From positions 1 to 64,000 of the forward strand of contig NZ_VUKC01000005.1 in the NCBI RefSeq assembly GCF_009193135.1: a stretch of 64,000 bases of DNA, given 5' to 3'. The notes under the pieces are model-generated. The model did not search any database, had not been told where the DNA came from, and was given only the letters and a program-made list of their open reading frames with translations. Each line of letters begins with the position of its first letter. Within the stretch, counting starts at the first letter, position 1. A program made the translations under genes and the position numbers. Below are positions 25,336 through 33,015 of this stretch, one piece after another. This DNA comes from Georgenia satyanarayanai. GTDB lineage: Bacteria > Actinomycetota > Actinomycetes > Actinomycetales > Actinomycetaceae.

Positions 25336-26352
25336 CTACAGGCTGAGCCGCCGGTACCGCTGGAGGCGGCGGAACCCGGCGGCCGGCGGCGTGCCGTCGA
25401 CGGGGGCGACCGCCGCGGTGAGGGCGGCCCGCACGGCCTCCCCGTCGAGGTGGAGGCCGATCGCCACGAGCTCGCTGCCCGGTGCGGCGTGGCGGGAGGA
25501 AGCCACGTGGAGGGAGTGGCCGACGACGTTGACGGTGTAGGAGCGCCACACCGTGCCGGGGCGCACCGTCACGGTGCCCTTCATGCGGTAGACCCCCGGC
25601 GGCGGGTCCTCGAGGAGGGCGACGACGCGCGCCGGGTCGGCGCCGCCGGGTGCGGTGACGGTGACGGAGTCGGCGTGGACGTGCGGGTGCGACCCGGTGT
25701 CGGCGAGGAGCAGCTCGCGCAGCGGGAGCTGGCCCGGGTCCTCGGCCGGGTCTGCGACGTCGTAGAGGAGCCCCGGGTCGATGCGCCCGCCGACGGCGCC
25801 GACGACGTGCGCGCGCGGGTTGAGCTGGTGGACGCGGGAGGCGACGGCGTCGACGGCGGCGTCGCGCTCGGCGGCTGGCAGCTGGTCGAGCTTGTTCACC
25901 ACGACGAGGGACGCGACGCCGTAGCGAGCCGGCGGTCTCGGGTCGCGGTCGACGGTCTCGTGGTGCCGCACGGCATCGACGACGTCGACGATGCCACCGG
26001 GGCGCACGCCGTCGGTACCGCTGAAACGGATGAGGCGCGCGAGGGTCGCGGGGTCGGCGAGGCCGCTGGCCTCGACGATGATCGCGTCGAGCCGCAGGCG
26101 CGGACTCGCGAGGCGCTCGAGGGCCGAGTCGAGCTCGTCGGTGTCGGACAGGCAGCACAGGCAGCCGCCGGTGATCGCCGCCGGTTCGTCCACTTGCCCG
26201 GTGACGAGGCCGGCGTCGACATTGAGGTCACCGAAGTCGTTGACGACGACGCCCACGCGGGCGCCTGGCTGCCGCAGGACGTGGTTGAGCAGGCTCGTCT
26301 TTCCCGCTCCGAGATACCCGGTGAGTGCAATGACGGGGACGGGCCGGGGCAA
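25336..26352 (-). CDS. COG0523 / CobW-family GTPase, probable zinc metallochaperone
   Basis: 338 residues from TTG 26352. Walker A GYLGAGKTS (about 12-20), the metal-binding GCLCC motif (about 63-67), VEASGLADP and the NKLD guanine-specificity motif are intact, and a His-containing C-terminal CobW_C domain follows. Zinc-starvation COG0523 proteins (ZagA/ZigA-like) deliver zinc to client enzymes; the neighbours here support that role over cobalamin synthesis. TTG 26352 is chosen because GGAGGAAGGA lies just upstream; GTG 26373 is an alternative. It lies 72 bp after the His-rich peptide gene on the same strand. Confidence 0.85.
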   Translation of the reverse strand: MPRPVPVIALTGYLGAGKTSLLNHVLRQPGARVGVVVNDFGDLNVDAGLVTGQVDEPAAITGGCLCCLSDTDELDSALERLASPRLRLDAIIVEASGLADPATLARLIRFSGTDGVRPGGIVDVVDAVRHHETVDRDPRPPARYGVASLVVVNKLDQLPAAERDAAVDAVASRVHQLNPRAHVVGAVGGRIDPGLLYDVADPAEDPGQLPLRELLLADTGSHPHVHADSVTVTAPGGADPARVVALLEDPPPGVYRMKGTVTVRPGTVWRSYTVNVVGHSLHVASSRHAAPGSELVAIGLHLDGEAVRAALTAAVAPVDGTPPAAGFRRLQRYRRLSL

Positions 26353-26424
26353 TGCGAGTCCTTCCTCCGGCACAGCAGCGGGGGAGGAGCGGCCGTGGCC
26401 GCGCCTCCCCCGCGCCGGGAACGA

Positions 26425-26580
26425 TCAGTGCTCGTCGTAGTGGTCACCGTGCGCGGCGTGCTTGTGACCGTCGTGGACGTAGTCCGTGTGGTCACCGTGC
26501 TCCACGGCCTCGTGGCCGCAGGCCTCGCCGTGCTCGTGCTCGGTGGTGGTGTGCTCGGCCTCGGCATGCGTGGTGCTCAT
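26425..26580 (-). CDS. 51-residue His-rich putative metal-binding peptide
   Basis: The product has 14 His, one Cys, many Asp/Glu, and almost no hydrophobic residues; motifs include EHEHGEACGHE, HDGHKHAAHGDH and a final HYDEH. The ATG overlaps the ArsR-type gene stop by 4 bp (ATGA), so it is coupled to the sensor. Such composition suggests zinc buffering or delivery, similar in kind to His-rich tails of COG0523 proteins, and the next gene on the strand is a COG0523 GTPase. It is too short for most gene callers. No family is recognised. Confidence 0.75.
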   Translation of the reverse strand: MSTTHAEAEHTTTEHEHGEACGHEAVEHGDHTDYVHDGHKHAAHGDHYDEH

Positions 26581-26918
26581 GAGTGCTCCCCATCGTTCGG
26601 CGTGGCCCCGCGGGCCACCGGTTCCTGGACGTGCGCGAGGGCGTCGTCCACCACGTGCTCGACGTGGCGGTCGGCGAGGGAGTAGACGACCTCCCTGCCA
26701 CTGCGTTGGGCAGCAACCAGTCCGGCCTGACGCAGGGTTCGCAGGTGCTGGGAGACCAGTGGCTGTGACATCGCGGCCACCTCCACCAGTGCTCCCACTG
26801 TCCGCGGCTCCTGGCCGACGAGGCGCAGCAGTCTCAGTCTCGACTCGTTGCCGAGCACCTTGAACAGCTGTGCCGCATCTGCCAGACCAGGTTCCTCGTG
26901 CACGTCACACTCCACCAT
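26577..26918 (-). CDS. ArsR/SmtB-family metal-responsive repressor
   Basis: 113 residues. The winged helix is clear (LFKVLGNESRLRLLRLV, then SQPLVSQHLRTLRQAGLV). The C-terminal helix carries Asp83-x-His85 and His96-x-x-Glu99, exactly the alpha-5 zinc site of SmtB/CzrA. The alpha-3 CxC arsenic motif is absent, so zinc (or cobalt) sensing is expected. ATG 26918 lacks a Shine-Dalgarno sequence; GTG 26903 behind GGTGGAG is a good alternative start that would drop MVECD. It leads an operon with the His-rich peptide and the COG0523 GTPase and has a dyad immediately upstream. Confidence 0.85.
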   Translation of the reverse strand: MVECDVHEEPGLADAAQLFKVLGNESRLRLLRLVGQEPRTVGALVEVAAMSQPLVSQHLRTLRQAGLVAAQRSGREVVYSLADRHVEHVVDDALAHVQEPVARGATPNDGEHS

Positions 26919-26923
26919 ATGTA

Positions 26924-26945
26924 TGAAAAGATTGCAATATGTTCA
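26924..26945 (-). promoter_or_regulatory. imperfect 22-bp dyad, candidate ArsR/SmtB operator
   Basis: The minus-strand sequence TGAACATATTG is followed by its near-complement CAATCTTTTCA; 9 of 11 positions match. It encloses the perfect palindrome ATTGCAAT. It is AT-rich within GC-rich surroundings and lies just upstream of the ArsR gene, as for SmtB-type autoregulated operators. A TGAGAATGA element (26953-26961) farther upstream resembles half of the Zur box. Confidence 0.6.
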
Positions 26946-26977
26946 TGTTAGATGAGAATGACTCCTGTGTCCATGTC

Positions 26978-26999
26978 ACCCCGGCCGAGCGGGCGGGGT
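26978..26999 (-). terminator. hairpin at the end of the L28-L33-S14-L36 operon
   Basis: ACCCCGGCC, loop GAGC, GGGCGGGGT: a 9-bp stem with one G-G mismatch, directly after the L36 stop codon on the minus strand. No T-run follows. Confidence 0.5.
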
Positions 27000-27124
27000 C
27001 AGCCCTTCTGGCGACCCTTGAAGCGCGGGTTCTGCTTGTTGACCACGTAGATGCGCCCGCGACGGCGGACCACCTGCGCACCGGGCTGCTTGGCGAGCGA
27101 CTTGAGAGACGAGCGGACCTTCAT
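26999..27124 (-). CDS. rpmJ: 50S ribosomal protein L36, cysteine-free form
   Basis: 41 residues, beginning [11 protein letters not shown] and ending RFKGRQKG. It has the alternative L36 pattern ([17 protein letters not shown]) and contains no Cys, whereas the zinc-binding form carries a zinc knuckle. Such cysteine-free paralogues replace the zinc forms when zinc is scarce. It lies 63 bp after the S14 gene and ends the operon. The ATG is preceded by AGGAGGTCCC. Confidence 0.9.
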   Translation of the reverse strand: MKVRSSLKSLAKQPGAQVVRRRGRIYVVNKQNPRFKGRQKG

Positions 27125-27187
27125 GGGACCTCCTGGGTCGGGGCACGTCGGGGAGCGTCGTGCTCGGGGTGGGGTTGCGGATGTGGG

Positions 27188-27493
27188 CTACCAGCTCGAC
27201 TTGCGCACGCCGGGTAGCTCCCCGCGCAGCGCCATGTCGCGGAAGCGGATCCGCGAGATGCCGAACTTGCGCAGGTGGCCGCGCGGGCGGCCGTCACCGA
27301 CGTCGCGGTTGCGCAGGCGTGTGGGGCTCGCGTCGCGGGGGAGCTTGTGCAGGGCGCGGATGGCGGCCCGGCGCTCGGAGTCGGGCAGGTTCGGGTTGAC
27401 GGCGGCGCGCTTGAGCTCCGCGCGACGGTCGGCGTAGCGCTCGACGATCTCGCGGCGCTGGGCGTCCCGGGCGATCTTGCTCTTCTTGGCCAT
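27188..27493 (-). CDS. rpsN: 30S ribosomal protein S14, zinc-independent form
   Basis: 101 residues, the length of the long zinc-free S14 (the zinc form is about 61 residues and has two CxxC pairs). There is no Cys; [17 protein letters not shown] and [18 protein letters not shown] are conserved S14 segments. Its start overlaps the L33 stop by one base. Zinc-independent substitution of S14 is a classical Zur-controlled response. Confidence 0.95.
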   Translation of the reverse strand: MAKKSKIARDAQRREIVERYADRRAELKRAAVNPNLPDSERRAAIRALHKLPRDASPTRLRNRDVGDGRPRGHLRKFGISRIRFRDMALRGELPGVRKSSW

Positions 27494-27663
27494 CAGCGCT
27501 CCTCCCGGAACTCGACGTGGCGGCGGGCCACGGGGTCGAACTTCCGCATGGTCAGGCGGTCGGGGGTGTTGCGGCGGTTCTTGCGGGTGACGTAGGTGTA
27601 CCCGGTCCCTGCCGTGGACCGGAGCTTGATGATCGGGCGCACGTCGGTGCGCTTGCCGGCCAT
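27493..27663 (-). CDS. rpmG: 50S ribosomal protein L33, zinc-independent form
   Basis: 56 residues; [29 protein letters not shown] and [12 protein letters not shown] are L33 signatures. The usual four Cys (two CxxC) are absent. It starts at ATG 27663, overlapping the L28 stop by one base (TGATG), and overlaps S14 likewise. A longer open frame upstream is only antisense reading through L28. Confidence 0.95.
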   Translation of the reverse strand: MAGKRTDVRPIIKLRSTAGTGYTYVTRKNRRNTPDRLTMRKFDPVARRHVEFREER

Positions 27664-27899
27664 CAGAGCTTCTCCCCGCGCGCGAGCATGTCGGCGACGA
27701 CGGCGTCGATCCCGCGCTTGTCGATGATCTTGATGCCCGTGGTGGACACCCGCAGCCGCACGTTGCGGCCGAGCGACGGCACCCAGTAGCGGCGGGCCTG
27801 GATGTTGGGGTTGAAGCGGCGCGACGTCCGTCGGTGGGAGTGGGAGACGCGACGGCCGAAGCTCGGCGCCTTCCCGGTGACCTGGCAGTGGGCGGACAT
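27663..27899 (-). CDS. rpmB: 50S ribosomal protein L28, zinc-poor form
   Basis: 78 residues starting [12 protein letters not shown], with [18 protein letters not shown] and [10 protein letters not shown] conserved. Only one Cys remains where the zinc form has CxxC pairs. ATG 27899 follows AGGAGGTCCCCGTC. It is the first gene of the operon and is divergent from rpmE2, sharing the Zur-box-like sequence. Confidence 0.95.
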   Translation of the reverse strand: MSAHCQVTGKAPSFGRRVSHSHRRTSRRFNPNIQARRYWVPSLGRNVRLRVSTTGIKIIDKRGIDAVVADMLARGEKL

Positions 27900-27916
27900 G
27901 ACGGGGACCTCCTGTA

Positions 27917-27932
27917 CGATAATGAGAATCGA
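27917..27932 (+). promoter_or_regulatory. putative Zur box between the divergent ribosomal operons
   Basis: CGATAATGAGAATCGA: CGAT and ATCG arms around a 7-base centre, sharing the exact 13-mer CGATAATGAGAAT with the site at 17263. It lies between the rpmB start (27899, minus) and the rpmE2 start (27961, plus), so one bound repressor could control both. Direct evidence is the shared sequence and the position; Zur binding is inferred from gene content. Confidence 0.7.
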
Positions 27933-27960
27933 TCTCAACAACAATAGCAGGAGGCGCTTG

Positions 27961-28218
27961 ATGAAGTCCGGCATCCATCCCGAGTACGGCCCGGTCGTCT
28001 TCCGCGACGCCGGTGCCGGCGTCGCCTTCCTCACCCGCTCCACCCTCCGGCCGGAGGAGACCGTCGAGTGGGAGGACGGCAGGACCTACCCCGTCTACGA
28101 CGTCGACATCTCCTCCGCCAGCCACCCGTTCTGGACGGGGCGCTCGCGGGTGCTCGACAGCGAGGGGCGCGTCGAGCGCTTCCGCCGCCGGTACGGGCAG
28201 CGGGGTGCCGAGCAGTGA
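27961..28218 (+). CDS. rpmE2: 50S ribosomal protein L31 type B
   Basis: 85 residues: [25 protein letters not shown] and a C-terminal [10 protein letters not shown] match type B L31. There is no Cys, so it is zinc-independent. An AGGAGG site lies 7-12 bp before ATG. Its stop overlaps the next gene's GTG start by 4 bp. Confidence 0.95.
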   Translation: MKSGIHPEYGPVVFRDAGAGVAFLTRSTLRPEETVEWEDGRTYPVYDVDISSASHPFWTGRSRVLDSEGRVERFRRRYGQRGAEQ

Positions 28219-29258
28219 GCGAGGTCCCCGTCATCACGCTGTGCACCACCGACGAGGTGCTCCGGGGGTCCGCCGCGGGCGCACTGCTCTGCGACATCCC
28301 CGGCGCCGTCGTCCTGCAGCACGACATCGACGTCCACACAGGCGCCCTGCGTCGCGTGGTCTACGACGCGTCCGGGGTGCGGTCCGACACGGAGCGGCGA
28401 CTCGACCACGCCTGCGCGTCCTGCGCCACGCGGGAGGACATCCTGCCGACGCTCGAGGAGCTGGTCGCCCAGCGCCCCGCGGCGGTCGTCCTCGCGCTGC
28501 CGACGGCGATCGAGGCCGTCCCGGTCCTCCACGCGCTGCGGACGGTCCCGGGCGCGGTGCCCGCGGGAGTCGCGACCGTCGTCGACCTCGACGCGCTCCT
28601 CGACGACCTCGCGAGCGGCGACCGGCTCGGCGACCGTGGGCTGGGGGCGGCGCCGGAGGACGACCGCACGATCGGGGAGGTCGTCGTCGGCCAGCTCGAG
28701 ACGGCCGACGTCGTCCTCGTCTCGGGCGACGGCGACGAGCGGGCCCAGGCGCTGGTCGCCCACCTCGTGGGGCCGGACCGGCTCGCTCCCTGGTACGCGG
28801 TCCCCACCGACCGGCTCCTCGACGCCCGTCCGGATCCCAGGCGCGGTGACCTACTGGCCGTCTCGGCCACCGGAGCGGAGCCGGCCGAGGACGTCTGGAC
28901 GGTCGACCTCAGCTCATGGCGGCCGGTCCACCCGGAGCGGCTCATGGAGCGGGCCGAGGAGCTGGGCGGGGCGGCCGTGCGCAGCAAGGGGCACTTCTGG
29001 GTCGCGAGCCGGCCCCGCCTCGCGTGCGCGTGGGACGGGGCGGTCGGTGACGTGAGCATCGGCCGCATCGGGACGTGGGACGGCGAGCCGCGCACGCACC
29101 TCGTCGTCACCGGCGTGGGCGGCGAGCCGCGCCGGGTCGTCGACGCCTTCCAGGAGGTCCTGCTCACCGACGTCGAGCTCGCCGGCGGGCTGGGGTCGTG
29201 GGCGGGTGAGGGGGACGGGCTGGACCCCTGGCTCGGCGCCGTCGGCGACGCCGTGTAG
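28215..29258 (+). CDS. mrf: Mrf-like COG0523 protein (ribosome hibernation factor-recruiting type)
   Basis: 347 residues from GTG 28215 (4-bp overlap with rpmE2). The C-terminal half has a CobW_C-like domain ([23 protein letters not shown]). The N-terminus should hold a Walker A, but [17 protein letters not shown] lacks G-x4-GK[ST]; the metal motif is reduced to [12 protein letters not shown]. In mycobacteria the Mrf protein, encoded with zinc-free ribosomal paralogues under Zur, recruits a hibernation factor to ribosomes. The same neighbourhood supports the name. Loss of nucleotide binding is inferred from the missing P-loop. Confidence 0.75.
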   Translation: MSEVPVITLCTTDEVLRGSAAGALLCDIPGAVVLQHDIDVHTGALRRVVYDASGVRSDTERRLDHACASCATREDILPTLEELVAQRPAAVVLALPTAIEAVPVLHALRTVPGAVPAGVATVVDLDALLDDLASGDRLGDRGLGAAPEDDRTIGEVVVGQLETADVVLVSGDGDERAQALVAHLVGPDRLAPWYAVPTDRLLDARPDPRRGDLLAVSATGAEPAEDVWTVDLSSWRPVHPERLMERAEELGGAAVRSKGHFWVASRPRLACAWDGAVGDVSIGRIGTWDGEPRTHLVVTGVGGEPRRVVDAFQEVLLTDVELAGGLGSWAGEGDGLDPWLGAVGDAV

Positions 29259-29388
29259 GAGATCCGCAGCGCTCCGGAGTCGCGCCCATCGCCCCGCGGC
29301 GCGACAGGCTGTCCTGCCGCCGCACCGACGCCTGACCCGCTCAGCACCGGCGCGGCCAGCGACCGCTCGCGGGGACGCACCCGGCACC

Positions 29389-29928
29389 TCAGCGGACGAG
29401 GTCGGCGAGGTCCCGGAAGAACCGCCCGATGCCGGTCGCCCCGTTCCACGGCAGGTCACCGTCACCGGCGACCTCCACCATCCGGCGCGGCAGCTCCAGG
29501 GCGCGCGTGTCGGCCAGCGCGAGCAGGGTCGCGGCGCTCTGCTGCGGGGTCGGGCGGGCGCCGTCGAGGACGACGCCGGTCGACAGCAGCCGCTGCAGCC
29601 GGACGGTGACCGGCTCGCCGAGGATCCAGTAGCGGGGGTCGTAGGGCGTGCGCAGCTCGTGATGGGCCAGGTGGTCGGCGAAGCCCGCGAGGTACGACGC
29701 GAGGCCGGTGGCCGGGTCGCCGCCGCGCTGCCGGCGGGCGCCCTGGGGCAGGATGCGGAGGCACAGCGGGAAGTCGGCGAGCGCACGCAGCGTGGTCGCC
29801 ACCTGGGGTGGCGTGGGGGCCGCCTGGCCACCGAGAAGGCGGGTGACGTCGTCGCGATGCAGTGCCGACAGGACGCGTTCGGCGTGGTCGCGGGAGGCGA
29901 GGTGGGACAGGACGGGTGCAGTGGTCAC
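29389..29928 (-). CDS. hypothetical protein
   Basis: 179 residues from GTG 29928 behind GGGAG; ATG 29964 is also possible. Composition is mostly helical, with LASYLAGFADHLAHHELRT and DPRYWILGEPVTVRLQRLL as the most recognisable blocks. No signal peptide, membrane helix or motif is seen. It stands between the Mrf-like gene and a DHFR-like gene and has no operon partner. I do not recognise the family. Confidence 0.55.
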   Translation of the reverse strand: MTTAPVLSHLASRDHAERVLSALHRDDVTRLLGGQAAPTPPQVATTLRALADFPLCLRILPQGARRQRGGDPATGLASYLAGFADHLAHHELRTPYDPRYWILGEPVTVRLQRLLSTGVVLDGARPTPQQSAATLLALADTRALELPRRMVEVAGDGDLPWNGATGIGRFFRDLADLVR

Positions 29929-30157
29929 GGCGGGGCTCCCGGGGAGAGAAAGGGTGCACCCCATACATACGCCCGTCCGACCCCCCGGTTGAGGGGTCCA
30001 AAGTCCCCTCTTGCGCGAGGTCGGCCACACCTGCGCGCTGGTGCTGGTCGAGTCCTGCGTCGCGGGTGAGCAGCCCGACCCGCTGCCCCGATGAGTTCGC
30101 CCCGTGCCTGGGGTCCACACCTGGGACAGCACACCTGAACCAGGAAGGATCCCGAGC

Positions 30158-30796
30158 ATGAGGCTCACCGTTCACACCTTCGTCTCCCTCGACGGCGTCA
30201 TGCAGGGCCCCGGCGGCCCGGAGGAGGACCCCAGCGGCGGCTTCGACCGCGGCGGGTGGATGGTCCCGGTGGCCGGTGAGGGCTTCGGCGCCGTCGTCGA
30301 CGGCTGGTTCCAGCGGACCAGCGAGCTGCTCTTCGGCCGCGTCACCTACGAGATCATGGCCGGCTACTGGCCGCAGGTCACCGACCCGGCCGACACGGTC
30401 GCCGCCGCCCTCAACGGCCTGCCCAAGCACGTCGTGTCGACCACCCTCACCACGCCGACATGGGCCAACACGGCGAGCGTCGTCGCCGCCGACGTCGCCG
30501 CCTCGGTCCGCGCCCTCAAGGAGCGGCCGGGGGAGGAGCTGCAGGTCCACGGCTCGTGGCAGCTGATCCAGACGCTGCACAACGAGGGGCTCGTCGACGA
30601 GTACCGGGTCATCGAGTTCCCGGTTGTCGTCGGGGCGGGCAAGCGGCTGTTCGACGACGGCGCGGCCCCGAGCGGCTTCGACGTCGTGGACACCGAGGTG
30701 CTCGACGGCGGGGTGGTCTCGCGCGTCCTGCGACCGGTGCCCTTCGCGTCCGGGACCTACGGGGTGGAGGAGGGCCGGGAGACCGCGACGGCGTGA
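30158..30796 (+). CDS. dihydrofolate reductase family protein (RibD C-terminal-like)
   Basis: 212 residues, starting MRLTVHTFVSLDGVMQGPGGP after AGGAAGGA. ELLFGRVTYEIMAGYWP, KHVVSTTL, VHGSWQLIQTL and LVDEYRVIEFPVVVGAGKRLF are standard for this DHFR-fold family. It closely resembles the paralogue at 11591, so gene duplication is likely. The substrate is not known. The last 20 residues are a short acidic tail. Confidence 0.85.
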   Translation: MRLTVHTFVSLDGVMQGPGGPEEDPSGGFDRGGWMVPVAGEGFGAVVDGWFQRTSELLFGRVTYEIMAGYWPQVTDPADTVAAALNGLPKHVVSTTLTTPTWANTASVVAADVAASVRALKERPGEELQVHGSWQLIQTLHNEGLVDEYRVIEFPVVVGAGKRLFDDGAAPSGFDVVDTEVLDGGVVSRVLRPVPFASGTYGVEEGRETATA

Positions 30797-30875
30797 GCGG
30801 GCCCGACTCCGCGCTCGCTGCTGGTGCGGCGTGCCGGTCGCCTACCGTGGACGGAGGTCGCGAGGGCGGACCGGG

Positions 30876-31268
30876 TCAGGCAGAGGTGGTGCCCGGGAAG
30901 GCTTGCTCCGCACTGCTGGGCTCGAGGGGCTCGTTGTCGACGCCGACGATGTCGACGAGGTCGCCGATGCGGGTGACGTCGAGGAGGAAGCGGACCACCG
31001 GGGGCGGGCTGATGAAGGTCGGGCGCTGGCGAGTGGCCTGGATGAGGCGGCTGAGCGCGGCGAGCACCGAGGAGTCCATGAACGTGACGTCGCGGACGTC
31101 CACTTCGACCGGGACGTCGTGCAGGACGGCCTCGTGGACGGCGTCGAGGAGCTCGACCTTCATGAGCATGTCGAGCTCACCGCTGAGGACGAGGCGGACG
31201 CGGTCCGGTGACGCGATGAGCGTGACGCTGCCCGCTGCGGGCTCGGGGAGCTGAGATTGGGTGGACAT
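30876..31268 (-). CDS. STAS-domain protein (anti-sigma factor antagonist-like)
   Basis: 130 residues. The STAS fold is supported by VRLVLSGELDMLMKVEL and VEVDVRDVTFMDSSVLAALSRL; the DSS at residues 65-67 corresponds to the phosphorylatable Ser site of SpoIIAA/RsbV. No anti-sigma kinase or sigma factor gene is adjacent, so it is orphaned here. ATG 31268 begins the domain proper. It is divergent from the TetR gene across a 259-bp gap with a palindromic operator. Confidence 0.8.
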   Translation of the reverse strand: MSTQSQLPEPAAGSVTLIASPDRVRLVLSGELDMLMKVELLDAVHEAVLHDVPVEVDVRDVTFMDSSVLAALSRLIQATRQRPTFISPPPVVRFLLDVTRIGDLVDIVGVDNEPLEPSSAEQAFPGTTSA

Positions 31269-31449
31269 GGTGGCCTCGTCTCTCCCGTAAGGACGTGCGT
31301 GCCCTCGTCGGTGTAGATGATGATCGACCCGCTGGCGGGAGGAGTTCGTTCGCCTCTGCAAGTCTCGGCGGTACGCCGAGCGCCGTGCGGAGAGTGTCGT
31401 GCCGGGGCGGGTCGAGACCCGCGGTCCACGCCGTTTCTTGCGCAGGTTA

Positions 31450-31469
31450 ACACCGTACGTCTACGGTGT
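31450..31469 (+). promoter_or_regulatory. palindromic TetR-type operator
   Basis: ACACCGTA-CGTC-TACGGTGT: perfect 8-bp arms about a 4-base centre, 58 bp upstream of the TetR gene and in the gap shared with the divergent STAS gene. Self-binding by the TetR product is the obvious inference; it may also control the STAS gene. Confidence 0.75.
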
Positions 31470-31527
31470 ATACCCACGCAAGCGAGATCGAGCGCTAATC
31501 TGGCGCCGACCTCGCGGAAGGAGCTCA

Positions 31528-32241
31528 GTGGTAGGGGCAGGAACACCCGCGCACGACGACGCCGCCCGTCAGGCCAGAGAGCGCCGTCGGGAGCCGTTGA
31601 GCCGCGAACGGGTCCTTGCGACCGCGCTCGAGATCGTCGACGACGGCGGTGCCGAGGCGCTGACGATGCGTGGCCTCGCTCGCGAGCTGGGCTGCAACGC
31701 CATGGCGTTGTACCGCTACGCGGAGAGCCGCGACGCGCTGGTCGACAGCCTCGTCGAGAGCGTCATGGCCGATCTCGTGACCACGCCGGGCGCGACGGAC
31801 TGGACCGCGGAGCTGCGGCGGGTGGCCCACCGTTTCCGCGCGCTGGCGGTCGCTCATCCCCGCATGGTGCCACTGCTCGTCACGCGCCCGCTCGCCACGC
31901 CGCTCGGGCTGCGTCCGCTCGGCACCCTGCGGCCGCTCGAGGTGCTGCTCGACCTCCTCGTCGACGCCGGCTTCTCACCGGCCGACGCGCTCCACGTCTA
32001 CCGTGCCTACTTCGGCTTCCTCTACGGCCACGTCCTCACCGAGCTGCAGGAAGTGGTCGCGGACCCCGACGAGAGCGATGCCCTGCTCCGCCTGGGGCTC
32101 CACCGCCTCCCGCGGAGCGAGTTCCCCCGCGTGCGCGCGCTCGCCGACGAGCTCGCCACCTACGACGGCGTCACGGAGCTCGACCAGGGCCTCGACATCC
32201 TCCTCGCCGGTCTGCAGCGCCAGCTCCGCTACGCGGACTGA
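31528..32241 (+). CDS. TetR-family transcriptional regulator (TetR_C-type C-domain)
   Basis: 237 residues from GTG 31528 with GGAAGGAG upstream. The HTH is clear (REPLSRERVLATALEIVDDG, broken over residues 20-40, then TMRGLARELGCNAMALYRYAE). The C-terminal region (about 80-235) follows the tetracycline-repressor C-domain pattern with long helices (LRRVAHRFRALAVAHP, VYRAYFGFLYGHVLTE). A perfect palindrome upstream is its likely operator. No efflux pump is adjacent, so its ligand and targets are unknown. Confidence 0.88.
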   Translation: MVGAGTPAHDDAARQARERRREPLSRERVLATALEIVDDGGAEALTMRGLARELGCNAMALYRYAESRDALVDSLVESVMADLVTTPGATDWTAELRRVAHRFRALAVAHPRMVPLLVTRPLATPLGLRPLGTLRPLEVLLDLLVDAGFSPADALHVYRAYFGFLYGHVLTELQEVVADPDESDALLRLGLHRLPRSEFPRVRALADELATYDGVTELDQGLDILLAGLQRQLRYAD

Positions 32242-32268
32242 GCCGAGCCGGCCGCGAAACCGCGGGTG

Positions 32269-32871
32269 TCAGGCGGTCGCCCCGACTCCCAGCACCACCC
32301 GTGCCACGACCCGCACGGCGTCGAGCAGCTGGTCGAAGGACTCCTGGTACACCTCGTCGGAGCGCCGGTACGGGTCGACGATGTCGTCCAGCTCGGCGGG
32401 CACCTGCGCCCGCTCCCGCGCCGCGAGGGGCACGAGAGCCGCCAGACGCTCGGCTGGCCGGGCGCCGGGACCGGCAACGTTGTCCAGCTCGGCGGGGTCG
32501 ACGGCGGCGGCCAGCCGGGCGAACTCCCGCAGCGTGAAGCTGCGCCGGACGGCGGCGGGCACATGGTCCACGACGTCGGCGCGGTGCTGACGCGTCGCGG
32601 TCAGCACGAGATCCGCCCCGGCGACCATCGGCTCGGTGACCCGCCGGGCGGCGAAGCCGTCCGCGGAAACACCGGCCCGTTCGAGCAGGGCGACCATCGG
32701 CGGCTGGATCGGCTCGCCCACGAGCGCCCCGGTCCCGGCGCTGTGCACCGCGATCCCGCTCTCGGGGGCGAAGGCGGACCGGAAGAGCCGTTCGATGGCG
32801 GGGGAGCGGCAGATGTTTCCCGTGCAGACGATGAGGAGCGTGAAGTCCTCACCCGATCGGTATGCCGCCAT
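32269..32871 (-). CDS. low-molecular-weight protein-tyrosine phosphatase (Wzb-like)
   Basis: 200 residues. The phosphatase loop VCTGNICRSP (Cys16, Arg22) and the C-terminal general-acid motif DDIVDPYRRSDEVY (Asp166) are both present, so the enzyme should be active. Length and context, about 5 kb from a Wzc-like tyrosine kinase on the same strand, suggest it dephosphorylates that kinase in polysaccharide control. A Pro/Ala-rich insertion lies between residues 125 and 160, longer than in E. coli Wzb. It converges on the TetR gene. Confidence 0.9.
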   Translation of the reverse strand: MAAYRSGEDFTLLIVCTGNICRSPAIERLFRSAFAPESGIAVHSAGTGALVGEPIQPPMVALLERAGVSADGFAARRVTEPMVAGADLVLTATRQHRADVVDHVPAAVRRSFTLREFARLAAAVDPAELDNVAGPGARPAERLAALVPLAARERAQVPAELDDIVDPYRRSDEVYQESFDQLLDAVRVVARVVLGVGATA

Positions 32872-33015
32872 GGCCGTCCCTTCCCGTCGCCAGTAGGCCT
32901 TGAGCCTATCGACATCGACCCCTGGTGGGATGGCGTGTCCACGGGCGCGGGAGGAGACTTGTCGTCACCGGTTCACGTATCCCGGGAGCCGGAGCAACGG
33001 TGCAAAGGGGTAGTC

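Noticed and set aside
28215-29258. Mrf-like protein as an active GTPase
   Set aside because: No P-loop is visible in its N-terminal region.
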